A stretch of 64,000 nucleotides of DNA from Betaproteobacteria bacterium (GTDB taxonomy: Bacteria; Pseudomonadota; Gammaproteobacteria; Burkholderiales; SG8-41), in contig VGID01000013.1 of assembly GCA_016868035.1 (NCBI GenBank), positions 1 to 64,000 on the forward strand, in the 5' to 3' direction. Numbering within the stretch: position 1 is the first letter of the stretch; each line of letters begins with the position of its first letter. Under the pieces are notes generated by a model. It was not told the origin of the DNA and did not search any database. It saw only the letters and a program-made list of their open reading frames with translations. The position numbers were made by a program, and so were the translations under genes. Shown in pieces: positions 54,634-64,000 of the stretch.

Positions 54634-54904
54634 TAACCTCGCGTCGGCCGCCTGCCGCAGCCTCTGATCTAATAGACGCGAGATTTTGAAATCACGCTGT
54701 CGGCTGCCTGCGCGCCTACCCGCTCCAGCCTGCGGCAGTCCGAGTCCGGCGCGCCCTCCTTGGGTCGCATCCCCGCGCACACTGCGCAGGTTGCGAGTCC
54801 CGAGTTCGGGGTTCCACGTTCGAAGAGCTGGGTCGCCGCACCTTGAACCTTGAACCCGGAACGCGGAACCCGGAACTCCAAAAGGGCCCCTGCTCCACCC
54901 TCCG
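54590..54904 (-). repeat. Dispersed element copy 3 with inverted heptamer arms
   Basis: Minus strand: block GGATGCGACCCAAGGAGG at about 54753-54770, GAGGCTGCGGCAGGCGGCCG near 54645-54665, and GAGGCCGCGGCG near 54603. Heptamer arms at 54795-54823 (GAGTTCG, GGGTTCC, ACGTTCG) and 54841-54879 (CCTTGAA x2, CCCGGAA, CGCGGAA, CCCGGAA) face each other. Same order of parts as at 5553-5868 and 52013-52320. Confidence 0.7.
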
Positions 54905-54909
54905 GCGGG

Positions 54910-55110
54910 CTACCGCCGAAAGATCCAAAGCAGCAGGGTGACCACCAGAGAAACAAGGATACTGGTGGTGAGCGGGAAGTAGAACGTGTAGCCCTTGCGC
55001 TCGAGCTTGATGTCGCCGGGCAGGCTGCCCAAGCCAAGCTTGGCGAGCAGCGGCCAGGCAAGACCCAGCGCGATAAGCAGGATGCCCAGCGTAATCAGCC
55101 ACTTTGCCAT
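54910..55110 (-). CDS. DUF2905 small membrane protein
   Basis: 66 residues: helix 1 (4-24, WLITLGILLIALGLAWPLL), the conserved GLGSLPGDIKLERKGYTFYFPL loop, and helix 2 (48-63). This is the whole DUF2905 family, of unknown function. Start ATG at 55110. Next to the JmjC gene on the same strand, 35 bases after its stop. Confidence 0.88.
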   Translation of the reverse strand: MAKWLITLGILLIALGLAWPLLAKLGLGSLPGDIKLERKGYTFYFPLTTSILVSLVVTLLLWIFRR

Positions 55111-55145
55111 GCGTCAGTCAGACCACCGGTGGCGGTGGCGCATCG

Positions 55146-56078
55146 TCAAGACCTGTTGAGCCACCGGTCAAAGAAGTGCACCTCGGACGCGCCCATCTTT
55201 TCGCGAAAGCTCTGTAGCTCCCTTCGATAAGCCGCCAATTCGGCCCTGATCGCCGTCTGGAATTCGGGGTTGGTCCCCTGGTCCAGAAACTTCTTGAGCT
55301 TTTCCTCCGGCGAGGAGTATGCGTAGCAGGCATCGCGCTCGTAGCGTTGCAGCAGCAGCTCGGCGAGGCGGCCCGGATGCACCGCTCGGTCGCACAGGTC
55401 GAAAGACATGTGCAACGACATGTCACTCAACGTCTCGCACACGTGCGGCACTCCGTTTTTCACGAGCAACGCATCGCCCGCCTCCATCACCAACTCGTCG
55501 GTCTTTTTACCCAGGCGTTCCGGCGGCAGCTCGTTCTTGTCCACCCAGCGCATAGGCTGCCGCTCGTAGAGGTGCCAGCGCTTCTTGCCTTCGATGTGGA
55601 GGACCAGGACGTCGTCCGTATCGAAATGTCCGCGGTAGGCCTCATTACCTTTCTGGGAGAAGAACACCACGATATTCGACATGATCAGATTCGGATTGAG
55701 CCGGTCGATGTCGGCCGCCAGCCGGTTAAGCAGCGGGTCGAGCATGTCTATGCCTTCGAGCAGGCACGCCGCACCGCGACCCAACAGCTCATCGAGCGGG
55801 CGCCGGTCCAGAAAATGGCATTTCGTTCCCTGCACCATCTTGAAGTACGCATGGGCCGCGTAGTCCACGGGCTTACCCAGGTGAAACACAGTGAAATTAG
55901 CCCGCTGCAGCAGCGGATTGCTCAAGTGGCGCTGGAAGTCCTTCAGTGTGAAAATGGTCTGGTCCGGGATGAGGCTCTTGGCGTGAACGAAGGGGCGGTC
56001 GGCGAGGGTGCGCAGTCCCTCGACGTAGAATTTCTTGAGCGCCTCGATCTGGGCGTCCACGCCCGCAACGTCATTCAT
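55146..56078 (-). CDS. JmjC/cupin-like Fe(II)/2-oxoglutarate oxygenase
   Basis: 310 residues with a double-stranded beta-helix: iron ligands H and D in YRGHFDTDDVLVLHIEGKKRWHLYE, and the third His in KNGVPHVCETLSDMSLHMSFDL. The layout resembles the Cupin_8 / JmjC group, some of which hydroxylate ribosomal proteins (RoxA) or small molecules. Substrate not inferable. ATG at 56078. Adjacent to DUF2905 on the same strand. Confidence 0.82.
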   Translation of the reverse strand: MNDVAGVDAQIEALKKFYVEGLRTLADRPFVHAKSLIPDQTIFTLKDFQRHLSNPLLQRANFTVFHLGKPVDYAAHAYFKMVQGTKCHFLDRRPLDELLGRGAACLLEGIDMLDPLLNRLAADIDRLNPNLIMSNIVVFFSQKGNEAYRGHFDTDDVLVLHIEGKKRWHLYERQPMRWVDKNELPPERLGKKTDELVMEAGDALLVKNGVPHVCETLSDMSLHMSFDLCDRAVHPGRLAELLLQRYERDACYAYSSPEEKLKKFLDQGTNPEFQTAIRAELAAYRRELQSFREKMGASEVHFFDRWLNRS

Positions 56079-56168
56079 CTAGGTGCCTCCGTTCCGCGCG
56101 TCGGGCATCGACCATGCTCGAAGCGACCACCGGTACTCGCGCCGCTCTCGTTTGCTCCCGCGCATACA

Positions 56169-57710
56169 TCAAACCTGCGGATTCACGCGCTCGAGCTTCG
56201 ATTGCAGCTTGTTGAGCGCGTTGATGTATGCCTTCGCCGAGGCCACCACGATATCGGTGTCCGCGCCCTGTCCGTTGACGATGCGCCCGTCCTTGGTGAG
56301 GCGCACCGTGACCTCGCCCTGGGCGTCCGTGCCGGTGGTGATCGCGTTCACCGAGTAGAGCAGCAGCTCGGATCCGCTTTTCACAATGCCCTCGATTGCC
56401 TTGAAGGAGGCGTCCACCGGTCCGCTGCCCTGTGCCTCGGCGCGCTGCTCCCGGCCGCTCTCGGTGACCACGACCTTCGCATAGGGCCGCTCGCCCGTTT
56501 CCGAGTGCGCGGTGAGGGAAACGAGCTTGTAGCGCTCGTTCTCGAGGTGGTCCATCGCCTCCTCGCTGATCAGCGCGTGCAGGTCCTCGTCGAAGATCTC
56601 GTGCTTCTTGTCGGCAAGGTCCTTGAAGCGCTTGAACGCGGCGTTCAGCGCCTCCTCCGACTCCAGCACGATGCCGAGCTCCTGCAGCCGCTGGCGGAAG
56701 GCGTTGCGCCCGGAATGCTTTCCGAGCACCAGGCGGTTCGCGTTCCAGCCCACATCCTCCGCGCGCATGATTTCGTAGGTCTCGCGGCTCTTGATCACGC
56801 CGTCCTGGTGGATGCCGGACTCGTGCGCGAACGCGTTGGCCCCCACGATCGCCTTGTTCGGCTGCACCGGGAAACCGGTGATGCCCGAAACGAGCCGGCT
56901 CGCCGGAACGATCTGGGTGGCGTCGATTCCGGTATCGCAGGGGAAGATGTCACGCCGCGTGCGCACCGCCATCACGATCTCCTCGAGCGCGGCGTTGCCC
57001 GCGCGTTCGCCCAGCCCGTTCACCGTGCACTCGACCTGCCGCGCACCGTTCAGCACCGCCGCGAGCGAATTGGCGACCGCGAGGCCGAGATCGTTGTGGC
57101 AGTGCACCGACCACACCACCTTGTCCGAGTTGGGTATGCGCTCCCGCAGATTGCGGATCAGCCGCCCGAAATGCTCCGGAAACGTGTAGCCGACGGTGTC
57201 GGGGATGTTGATGGTCGTCGCCCCCGCCTTGATGACCCGGTCCAGGATGCGGCACAGGAAGTCGATGTCCGAGCGCCCGGCGTCCTCGGGCGAGAATTCC
57301 ACGTTGTCGGTGTATTCACGCGCCCACTTGACCGCCCTCACCGCCTGCTCGATCACCTGCGAGGGCTCCATGCGCAGCTTCTTCTCCATGTGGATCGGGG
57401 AAGTCGCGATGAAGGTGTGCACGCGCGGGCTCGCCGCCGGCTTGACCGCTTCCCCGCAGCGGCGGATGTCTTTTTCGTTCGCGCGCGCGAGCCCGCACAC
57501 GGTGCTCTCCTTCACGATCGAGGCGACGGCGCGCACCGCGTCGAAGTCGCCCTCGCTGGCGGCGGGAAAACCGGCTTCGATCACGTCCACGCGCAGCCGC
57601 TCGAGCTGGCGCGCGATGCGCAGCTTCTCCTCCTTGGTCATGGACGCGCCCGGGCTCTGCTCGCCGTCGCGCATCGTGGTATCGAATATGATCAGTCTGT
57701 CGTTCGCCAT
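56169..57710 (-). CDS. leuA: 2-isopropylmalate synthase
   Basis: Condenses acetyl-CoA with 2-oxoisovalerate, first committed step of leucine synthesis. 513 residues: [22 protein letters not shown] (catalytic metal D), [35 protein letters not shown] (metal His pair), [14 protein letters not shown], and the C-terminal regulatory domain from about 390 that binds leucine. End of the ilv-psd-pssA-leuA cluster, separated from pssA by a 550-base gene-free gap. Confidence 0.96.
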   Translation of the reverse strand: MANDRLIIFDTTMRDGEQSPGASMTKEEKLRIARQLERLRVDVIEAGFPAASEGDFDAVRAVASIVKESTVCGLARANEKDIRRCGEAVKPAASPRVHTFIATSPIHMEKKLRMEPSQVIEQAVRAVKWAREYTDNVEFSPEDAGRSDIDFLCRILDRVIKAGATTINIPDTVGYTFPEHFGRLIRNLRERIPNSDKVVWSVHCHNDLGLAVANSLAAVLNGARQVECTVNGLGERAGNAALEEIVMAVRTRRDIFPCDTGIDATQIVPASRLVSGITGFPVQPNKAIVGANAFAHESGIHQDGVIKSRETYEIMRAEDVGWNANRLVLGKHSGRNAFRQRLQELGIVLESEEALNAAFKRFKDLADKKHEIFDEDLHALISEEAMDHLENERYKLVSLTAHSETGERPYAKVVVTESGREQRAEAQGSGPVDASFKAIEGIVKSGSELLLYSVNAITTGTDAQGEVTVRLTKDGRIVNGQGADTDIVVASAKAYINALNKLQSKLERVNPQV

Positions 57711-58262
57711 AACGTGCCCCGCTGCTCAGGCCGGCTGCCCGGACCGGGCCGTGGCAGCACGGAAAATGCTGGAATGTCTCCGGCCGCAGCTTGCGCCGCG
57801 CCGCTCGAAAATACAATGTAAGGGATGGGGTGGATGTGCGCCTTAGCGGCGCAGCAGCAGGCCGGCCAGCAGGCGGCTGGCGTTAGCGAGTGCAACAACG
57901 GTGGCCTGCGTGCAGTACATGTGGTTCAAATATATCGACTTTCTTCCAGTGGCGCAAGGGCGCGCGCTAGGAGCCCGCGCAGTAGAAACTACCAGCGCAA
58001 CCGGTAACCAACGAGGCTCGCCAGTGGAGGCGCCTGCAACGCGGGCTCCTCATCGGTTTTTGCCTCATGGCCTCAGTAGAAGCCTTTGGAGTTCAAAGGG
58101 GAAGATCGTGCTTCGCGCCGGCTCGGGCTTCTGCCGCGATCGGATGCTCGCCTGCCGCAGGTCTTTTGTTCAAAAATTGGTCAGCCCGCATGCTCTCATC
58201 GCCCATTCGCCGCTCAAGTGTTTAAAATCCGTCACGCGCTGGCCACTCGTGAAACATGCGGG
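57711..58262. other. Gene-free 550-base gap between leuA and pssA
   Basis: Holds a long-range inverted repeat, GGAGCCCGCG (57970-57979) and CGCGGGCTCC (58040-58049), enclosing 60 bases; a GCGCCTTAGCGGCGCAGCAG hairpin near 57840; and one 121-codon frame (57901-58266) with no ribosome-binding site or similarity. In relatives leuA follows pssA closely, so this DNA is probably an insertion or a promoter region for leuA. Confidence 0.5.
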
Positions 58263-59093
58263 CTAGCCGCTCGCCGGCGGCGGCGTCCTGGACGAGCGCG
58301 TGCTCTTCACGCGCTCGTAGATCCAGATCCCGTAGCCGGAAAACGCGTAGCTCGCGAACAGGGCCAGCAGCATCTCGGGCAGCGTGTTGGCGAAGGTCAC
58401 GAGCGCCACGACCGCAAGCGCGAGCAGCACCACCACGGAGAACGGAACGCTCTTGCGCAGGTTGATGTCCTTGCCGCTGTAGAACTTGAAGTTGCTCACC
58501 ATGGTGAGCCCCGCAAAAACCGTGAGCACCCAGGCGAGCCACCTCACTTCCCGCCCCTGGATCTGGTACTCGTTCAGCGCCCACACCAGGCCGGCGATCA
58601 GGCAAGCCGCCGCCGGGCTCGGCAGCCCCTGGAAAAAGCGCTTGTCCGCGACGTCGATCGTGGTGTTGAAACGCGCCAGCCTCAGGGCCGCGCACGCGCA
58701 GTAGATGAAGGCGGCGATCCAGCCAAGCTTGGTCGTGAGCCAGGGTCCGAGCCCCAGCACGCTCTTCAAGCTCGAAAAGTCCTGGAGCGCCCACACGTAC
58801 ACCACCAGCGCGGGGGCGACGCCGAAGGAAACCATGTCGGAGAGGCTGTCGTATTCGGCCCCGAACGCGCTCTGGGTGCGCGTGAAGCGCGCCACGCGCC
58901 CGTCCAGGCCGTCGAACACCATGGCCACGAAAATCGCGATCGCCGCGTGCTCGAAGCGCCCGTTCATCGCCTGCACGATGGCGTAGAACCCGGCGAACAG
59001 CGCCACCGTGGTAAACAGGTTGGGCAGCCAGTAGATGCCGCGCCGCGCGAACCGCGACTTGATGAAAAGCTTGTGTTCGCGCGGTTCGTACAT
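58263..59093 (-). CDS. pssA: CDP-diacylglycerol-serine O-phosphatidyltransferase
   Basis: Makes phosphatidylserine at the inner membrane, precursor of phosphatidylethanolamine. 276 residues: the CDP-alcohol transferase motif DG-x2-AR-x8-G-x3-D-x3-D in DGLDGRVARFTRTQSAFGAEYDSLSD (both metal-binding Asp intact) and about seven helices (WLPNLFTTVALFAGFYAIV, LGWIAAFIYCACAALRLA, PFSVVVLLALAVVALVTF). ATG at 59093 (MYEPREHKLF) is the family start. Works with psd, the next gene upstream. Confidence 0.94.
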   Translation of the reverse strand: MYEPREHKLFIKSRFARRGIYWLPNLFTTVALFAGFYAIVQAMNGRFEHAAIAIFVAMVFDGLDGRVARFTRTQSAFGAEYDSLSDMVSFGVAPALVVYVWALQDFSSLKSVLGLGPWLTTKLGWIAAFIYCACAALRLARFNTTIDVADKRFFQGLPSPAAACLIAGLVWALNEYQIQGREVRWLAWVLTVFAGLTMVSNFKFYSGKDINLRKSVPFSVVVLLALAVVALVTFANTLPEMLLALFASYAFSGYGIWIYERVKSTRSSRTPPPASG

Positions 59094-59104
59094 GCTCAGA
59101 ACCC

Positions 59105-59185
59105 GTGGCTCGTGACTCGTGACTCGTGACTCGGGAGAGGAGCGCAGCGCCGCATACGAATCACGAATCACGATTCACGATTCAC
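59105..59185. repeat. Inverted heptamer arms GTGACTC / ACGAATC between psd and pssA
   Basis: Left GTGGCTC then GTGACTC x3 (59105-59132); right ACGAATC x2, ACGATTC x2 (59156-59183). Facing arms share GTGA(C/T)TC in opposite sense, around a 23-base core. Confidence 0.9.
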
Positions 59186-59198
59186 ACCTGTCGTGGAC

Positions 59199-59879
59199 TC
59201 AGGGCAGGCGGGCAAGGATCGTTTCCGCCGCGTAGACCTTGTCGCCCATGGCCGCGACCGGCCGCGATTCCGGCGGCAGGTAGACATCGACGCGCGAGCC
59301 GAACCGGATGAACCCGTAGCGCTCGCCGCGGGCGAGGCGCTGCCCCGCCTTCGCGTAGCACAGGATGCGGCGCGCGATGAGCCCCGCGATCTGCACGCAC
59401 GTCACGTCCGCACCTCCCGTGGTCCGGATCCACAGTGCGGCGCGCTCGTTCTCGAGCGACGCCTTGGACAGCGCGGCATTGATGAAACTGCCCGGGAAGT
59501 GCCACGCGTCCCGGATCTCCCCGTCCACGGGGCTGCGGTTCGAGTGCACGTTGAACACGTTCATGAACACGCTCATCTTGAGCGCGTCGCGGGCAAGATA
59601 GGGATCGCGGGCGCGCTCGACAGCGACGACGCGTCCGTCGGCCGGCGAGACCACCGCCTTCGGCTCCTGCGGCACCGCGCGCGGCGGGTCGCGGAAGAAC
59701 TGCAGCATGAACGCGACCACGAGCCATACGGGAGCCGCCCACCAGGGACCGGCGATCCAGTGCGCGAGCAGCGCCGCGGCGAGCGAGGCCGCGACGAACG
59801 GCCAGCCCTCTTTCGCGATGATCGGATGCGGGTACGCGCCCACGCGGCCCGGCGTCAGGTGCGAAGCGTCAGCGCCCAC
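59199..59879 (-). CDS. psd: Phosphatidylserine decarboxylase proenzyme
   Basis: Converts phosphatidylserine to phosphatidylethanolamine; pyruvoyl enzyme formed by self-cleavage. 226 residues, the short (PSD-A type) form: an N-terminal helix pair, [32 protein letters not shown], and the cleavage site in [15 protein letters not shown] (FGS). The start is unusual: GTG at 59879 ([11 protein letters not shown]) has GAGGA seven bases upstream, which is the last unit of a TTGAGGA array; a TTG at 59900 inside the array is also in frame. Between ilvC and pssA. Confidence 0.92.
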   Translation of the reverse strand: MGADASHLTPGRVGAYPHPIIAKEGWPFVAASLAAALLAHWIAGPWWAAPVWLVVAFMLQFFRDPPRAVPQEPKAVVSPADGRVVAVERARDPYLARDALKMSVFMNVFNVHSNRSPVDGEIRDAWHFPGSFINAALSKASLENERAALWIRTTGGADVTCVQIAGLIARRILCYAKAGQRLARGERYGFIRFGSRVDVYLPPESRPVAAMGDKVYAAETILARLP

Positions 59880-59886
59880 GTTTTGT

Positions 59887-59930
59887 TCCTCAATCCTCAA
59901 TCCTCAATCCTCAATCCTCAATCCTCAATC
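59887..59930 (-). repeat. Six-copy TTGAGGA array between ilvC and psd
   Basis: Plus-strand TCCTCAA x6 plus TC, ending exactly at the ilvC stop codon. On the minus strand every unit contains GAGGA, a ribosome-binding core, and a potential TTG start. Confidence 0.97.
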
Positions 59931-63231
<3,301 letters not shown>

Positions 63232-63264
63232 GGCCTACGTACTCTGCAAATGCGGAAACGTGTA

Positions 63265-63293
63265 ACGTTACCGTTAGCCGCTGCTTTGGTCAA
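63265..63293 (-). promoter_or_regulatory. Promoter of the ilvIHC cluster
   Basis: Minus strand TTGACC (63288-63293) and TAACGT (63265-63270), 17 bases apart; the -10 is weak. Only about 33 bases separate it from the ATG, so no attenuator peptide fits here. Confidence 0.55.
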
Positions 63294-63458
63294 GCAAAAA
63301 ATCTCTGTAAACAGCAGGATAGAGCCGATGTGCGCAACCGCTTTTTCGCTTCGCTTGCGGGCCCTTCGTGGTTTGCTAAGATGCCCCGGAGCACGCTGGG
63401 CGCACCGGAGGAACCCAGCCGAGCGACGCCATAGCAACAATCAACAAAGGCGGGATCC

Positions 63459-64000
63459 CTGGCCACCTACAAAGAACTGACGGATTTCCTCGCGGAAGTC
63501 GAGCGTCGCGCATACAAGCAGGCGCTCTTTGCAGTGCGTGATGACCATGCGGCACTGGACATCGTGCAGGACGCGATGCTCAAGCTCAGCGAAAAATACT
63601 CCGCGCGCCCATCCGCCGAGCTGCCGCTGCTCTTCCAGCGCATCCTGCAGAACACGATCCGGGATTTTTTCCGACGGCAAAAGGTCCGCTCGCTGTGGAC
63701 GACGCCCTTTTCGAGCCTGTTCGGGGCGCAGATCGATGACAGCGCGGACCCGCTGGAAACTTTGGAAGTCGAAGACGACTCCAAGTTTTCAGAGCCGCCG
63801 GCCGAGCAGCTGGAGCGCTCACAAGTTCTTGCTTTTATTGAGAAAGCGCTCGAGACGCTGCCGGCGCGTCAACGCCAGGCCTTCCTGTTGCGTTATTGGG
63901 AGGAACTGGACGTCGCGGCAGCAGCGAAAATAATGGGCTGCTCGCAGGGCAGCGTAAAAACACACTGCTCGCGAGCGACGCACGCTCTGGCCGTGATACT
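63459..64000 (+). CDS. ECF sigma factor, partial at the right edge, with possible CTG start
   Basis: At least 180 residues: region 2 (AYKQALFAVRDDHAALDIVQDAMLKLSEKYSARPSAELPLLFQRIL and RDFFRRQKVRS) and region 4 (LPARQRQAFLLRYWEELDVAAAAKIMGCSQGSVKTHCSRATHAL). Relatives begin MATEKELxDFL; here the frame reads CTG-GCC-ACC-TAC-AAA-GAA-CTG (LATYKELTDFL), so CTG at 63459 replaces the expected ATG, with AAGGCGGGA upstream. No in-frame ATG/GTG/TTG precedes it. Later starts would lose the first helices. Divergent from ilvI, as in Burkholderiales, where anti-sigma-like genes follow. Confidence 0.88.
   Translation, partial: MATYKELTDFLAEVERRAYKQALFAVRDDHAALDIVQDAMLKLSEKYSARPSAELPLLFQRILQNTIRDFFRRQKVRSLWTTPFSSLFGAQIDDSADPLETLEVEDDSKFSEPPAEQLERSQVLAFIEKALETLPARQRQAFLLRYWEELDVAAAAKIMGCSQGSVKTHCSRATHALAVI

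Noticed and set aside
57901-58266. A 121-codon frame before pssA
   Set aside because: No ribosome-binding site, no similarity and compositional bias; it overlaps an inverted repeat and the pssA end.

Overview
The window is about 65 % G+C and reads as the chromosome of a betaproteobacterium, most likely near Burkholderiales or Rhodocyclales. Three syntenic blocks typical of that class support this: ispB / rplU-rpmA-obgE-proB-CNP1 ... rppH / proS-lytic transglycosylase; pilS-pilR-ampD; and ilvI-ilvH-ilvC-psd-pssA-leuA with a divergent ECF sigma gene. PhaM, PP0621 and DUF3501 family proteins agree. There is no prophage, no CRISPR array and no large genomic island. Genes are mostly housekeeping and metabolic.

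Layout. 1-330: the end of an IS3-like element interrupting an SDR gene. 0.5-5.5 kb: class II fumarase, NADP-malic enzyme and proline iminopeptidase. 5.9-12 kb: quinone reductase, ACT protein, 2-oxoglutarate dioxygenase with a duplicated tail, PhaM-like protein, two uncharacterised proteins, cyclophilin-like protein and a lytic transglycosylase. 12-15 kb: ECF sigma / anti-sigma pair plus a secreted protein. 15-19.7 kb: an EF-G paralogue behind a strong promoter with an operator, an FG-GAP protein, a protein whose 5' end is triplicated, and a HAD phosphatase. 19.9-24 kb: threonine aldolase, a Bug-type binding protein and an unusual CDGSH membrane fusion. 24-28 kb: a phosphonate-type ABC transporter. 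28.9-33.4 kb: class I ribonucleotide reductase nrdAB with NrdR and DnaA signals. 33.7-37.7 kb: ampD-pilR-pilS. 38-43 kb: tRNA-Pro, ispB, rplU-rpmA-obgE-proB. 43-51 kb: CNP1, cfa, rubrerythrin-FeS-DUF3501, CBS protein, rppH, spermidine-synthase-like protein, proS. 51-57 kb: broken transglycosylase, YihY, WrbA, pseudogenes, JmjC protein. 56-63 kb: leuA-pssA-psd-ilvCHI. 63.5 kb: an ECF sigma gene cut by the right edge.

The most striking feature is not a gene. Nearly twenty intergenic gaps carry short tandem arrays with a period of 7 bp (sometimes 8 or 9). The unit differs from locus to locus (GCGGTAA, TTGAGGA, GTGACTC, CCCATTC, GCGAAAG and others). Many occur as two arms in opposite orientation around a short core. 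Several stop exactly at a stop codon, one supplies the apparent ribosome-binding site of psd, and another encodes the C-terminus of a protein. Alongside them are three copies of a roughly 200-250 bp dispersed element, about nine copies of a 35-bp REP-like motif, longer phrase-like repeats, a 195-bp MITE and several local tandem duplications that alter genes. The genome seems to tolerate or generate intergenic repeats at a high rate, with visible gene decay: SDR, DUF2069, an oxidoreductase-like gene, the threonine aldolase tail and a transglycosylase frameshift.

Functional links: fumarase and malic enzyme feed central carbon metabolism. The ilv/leu genes share a cluster with psd/pssA phospholipid synthesis. 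PilSR controls type IV pili, and RppH, Obg and the L21/L27 genes serve RNA and ribosome functions. Rubrerythrin and its partner genes form a peroxide-defence-like unit with a promoter, operator and structured leader.
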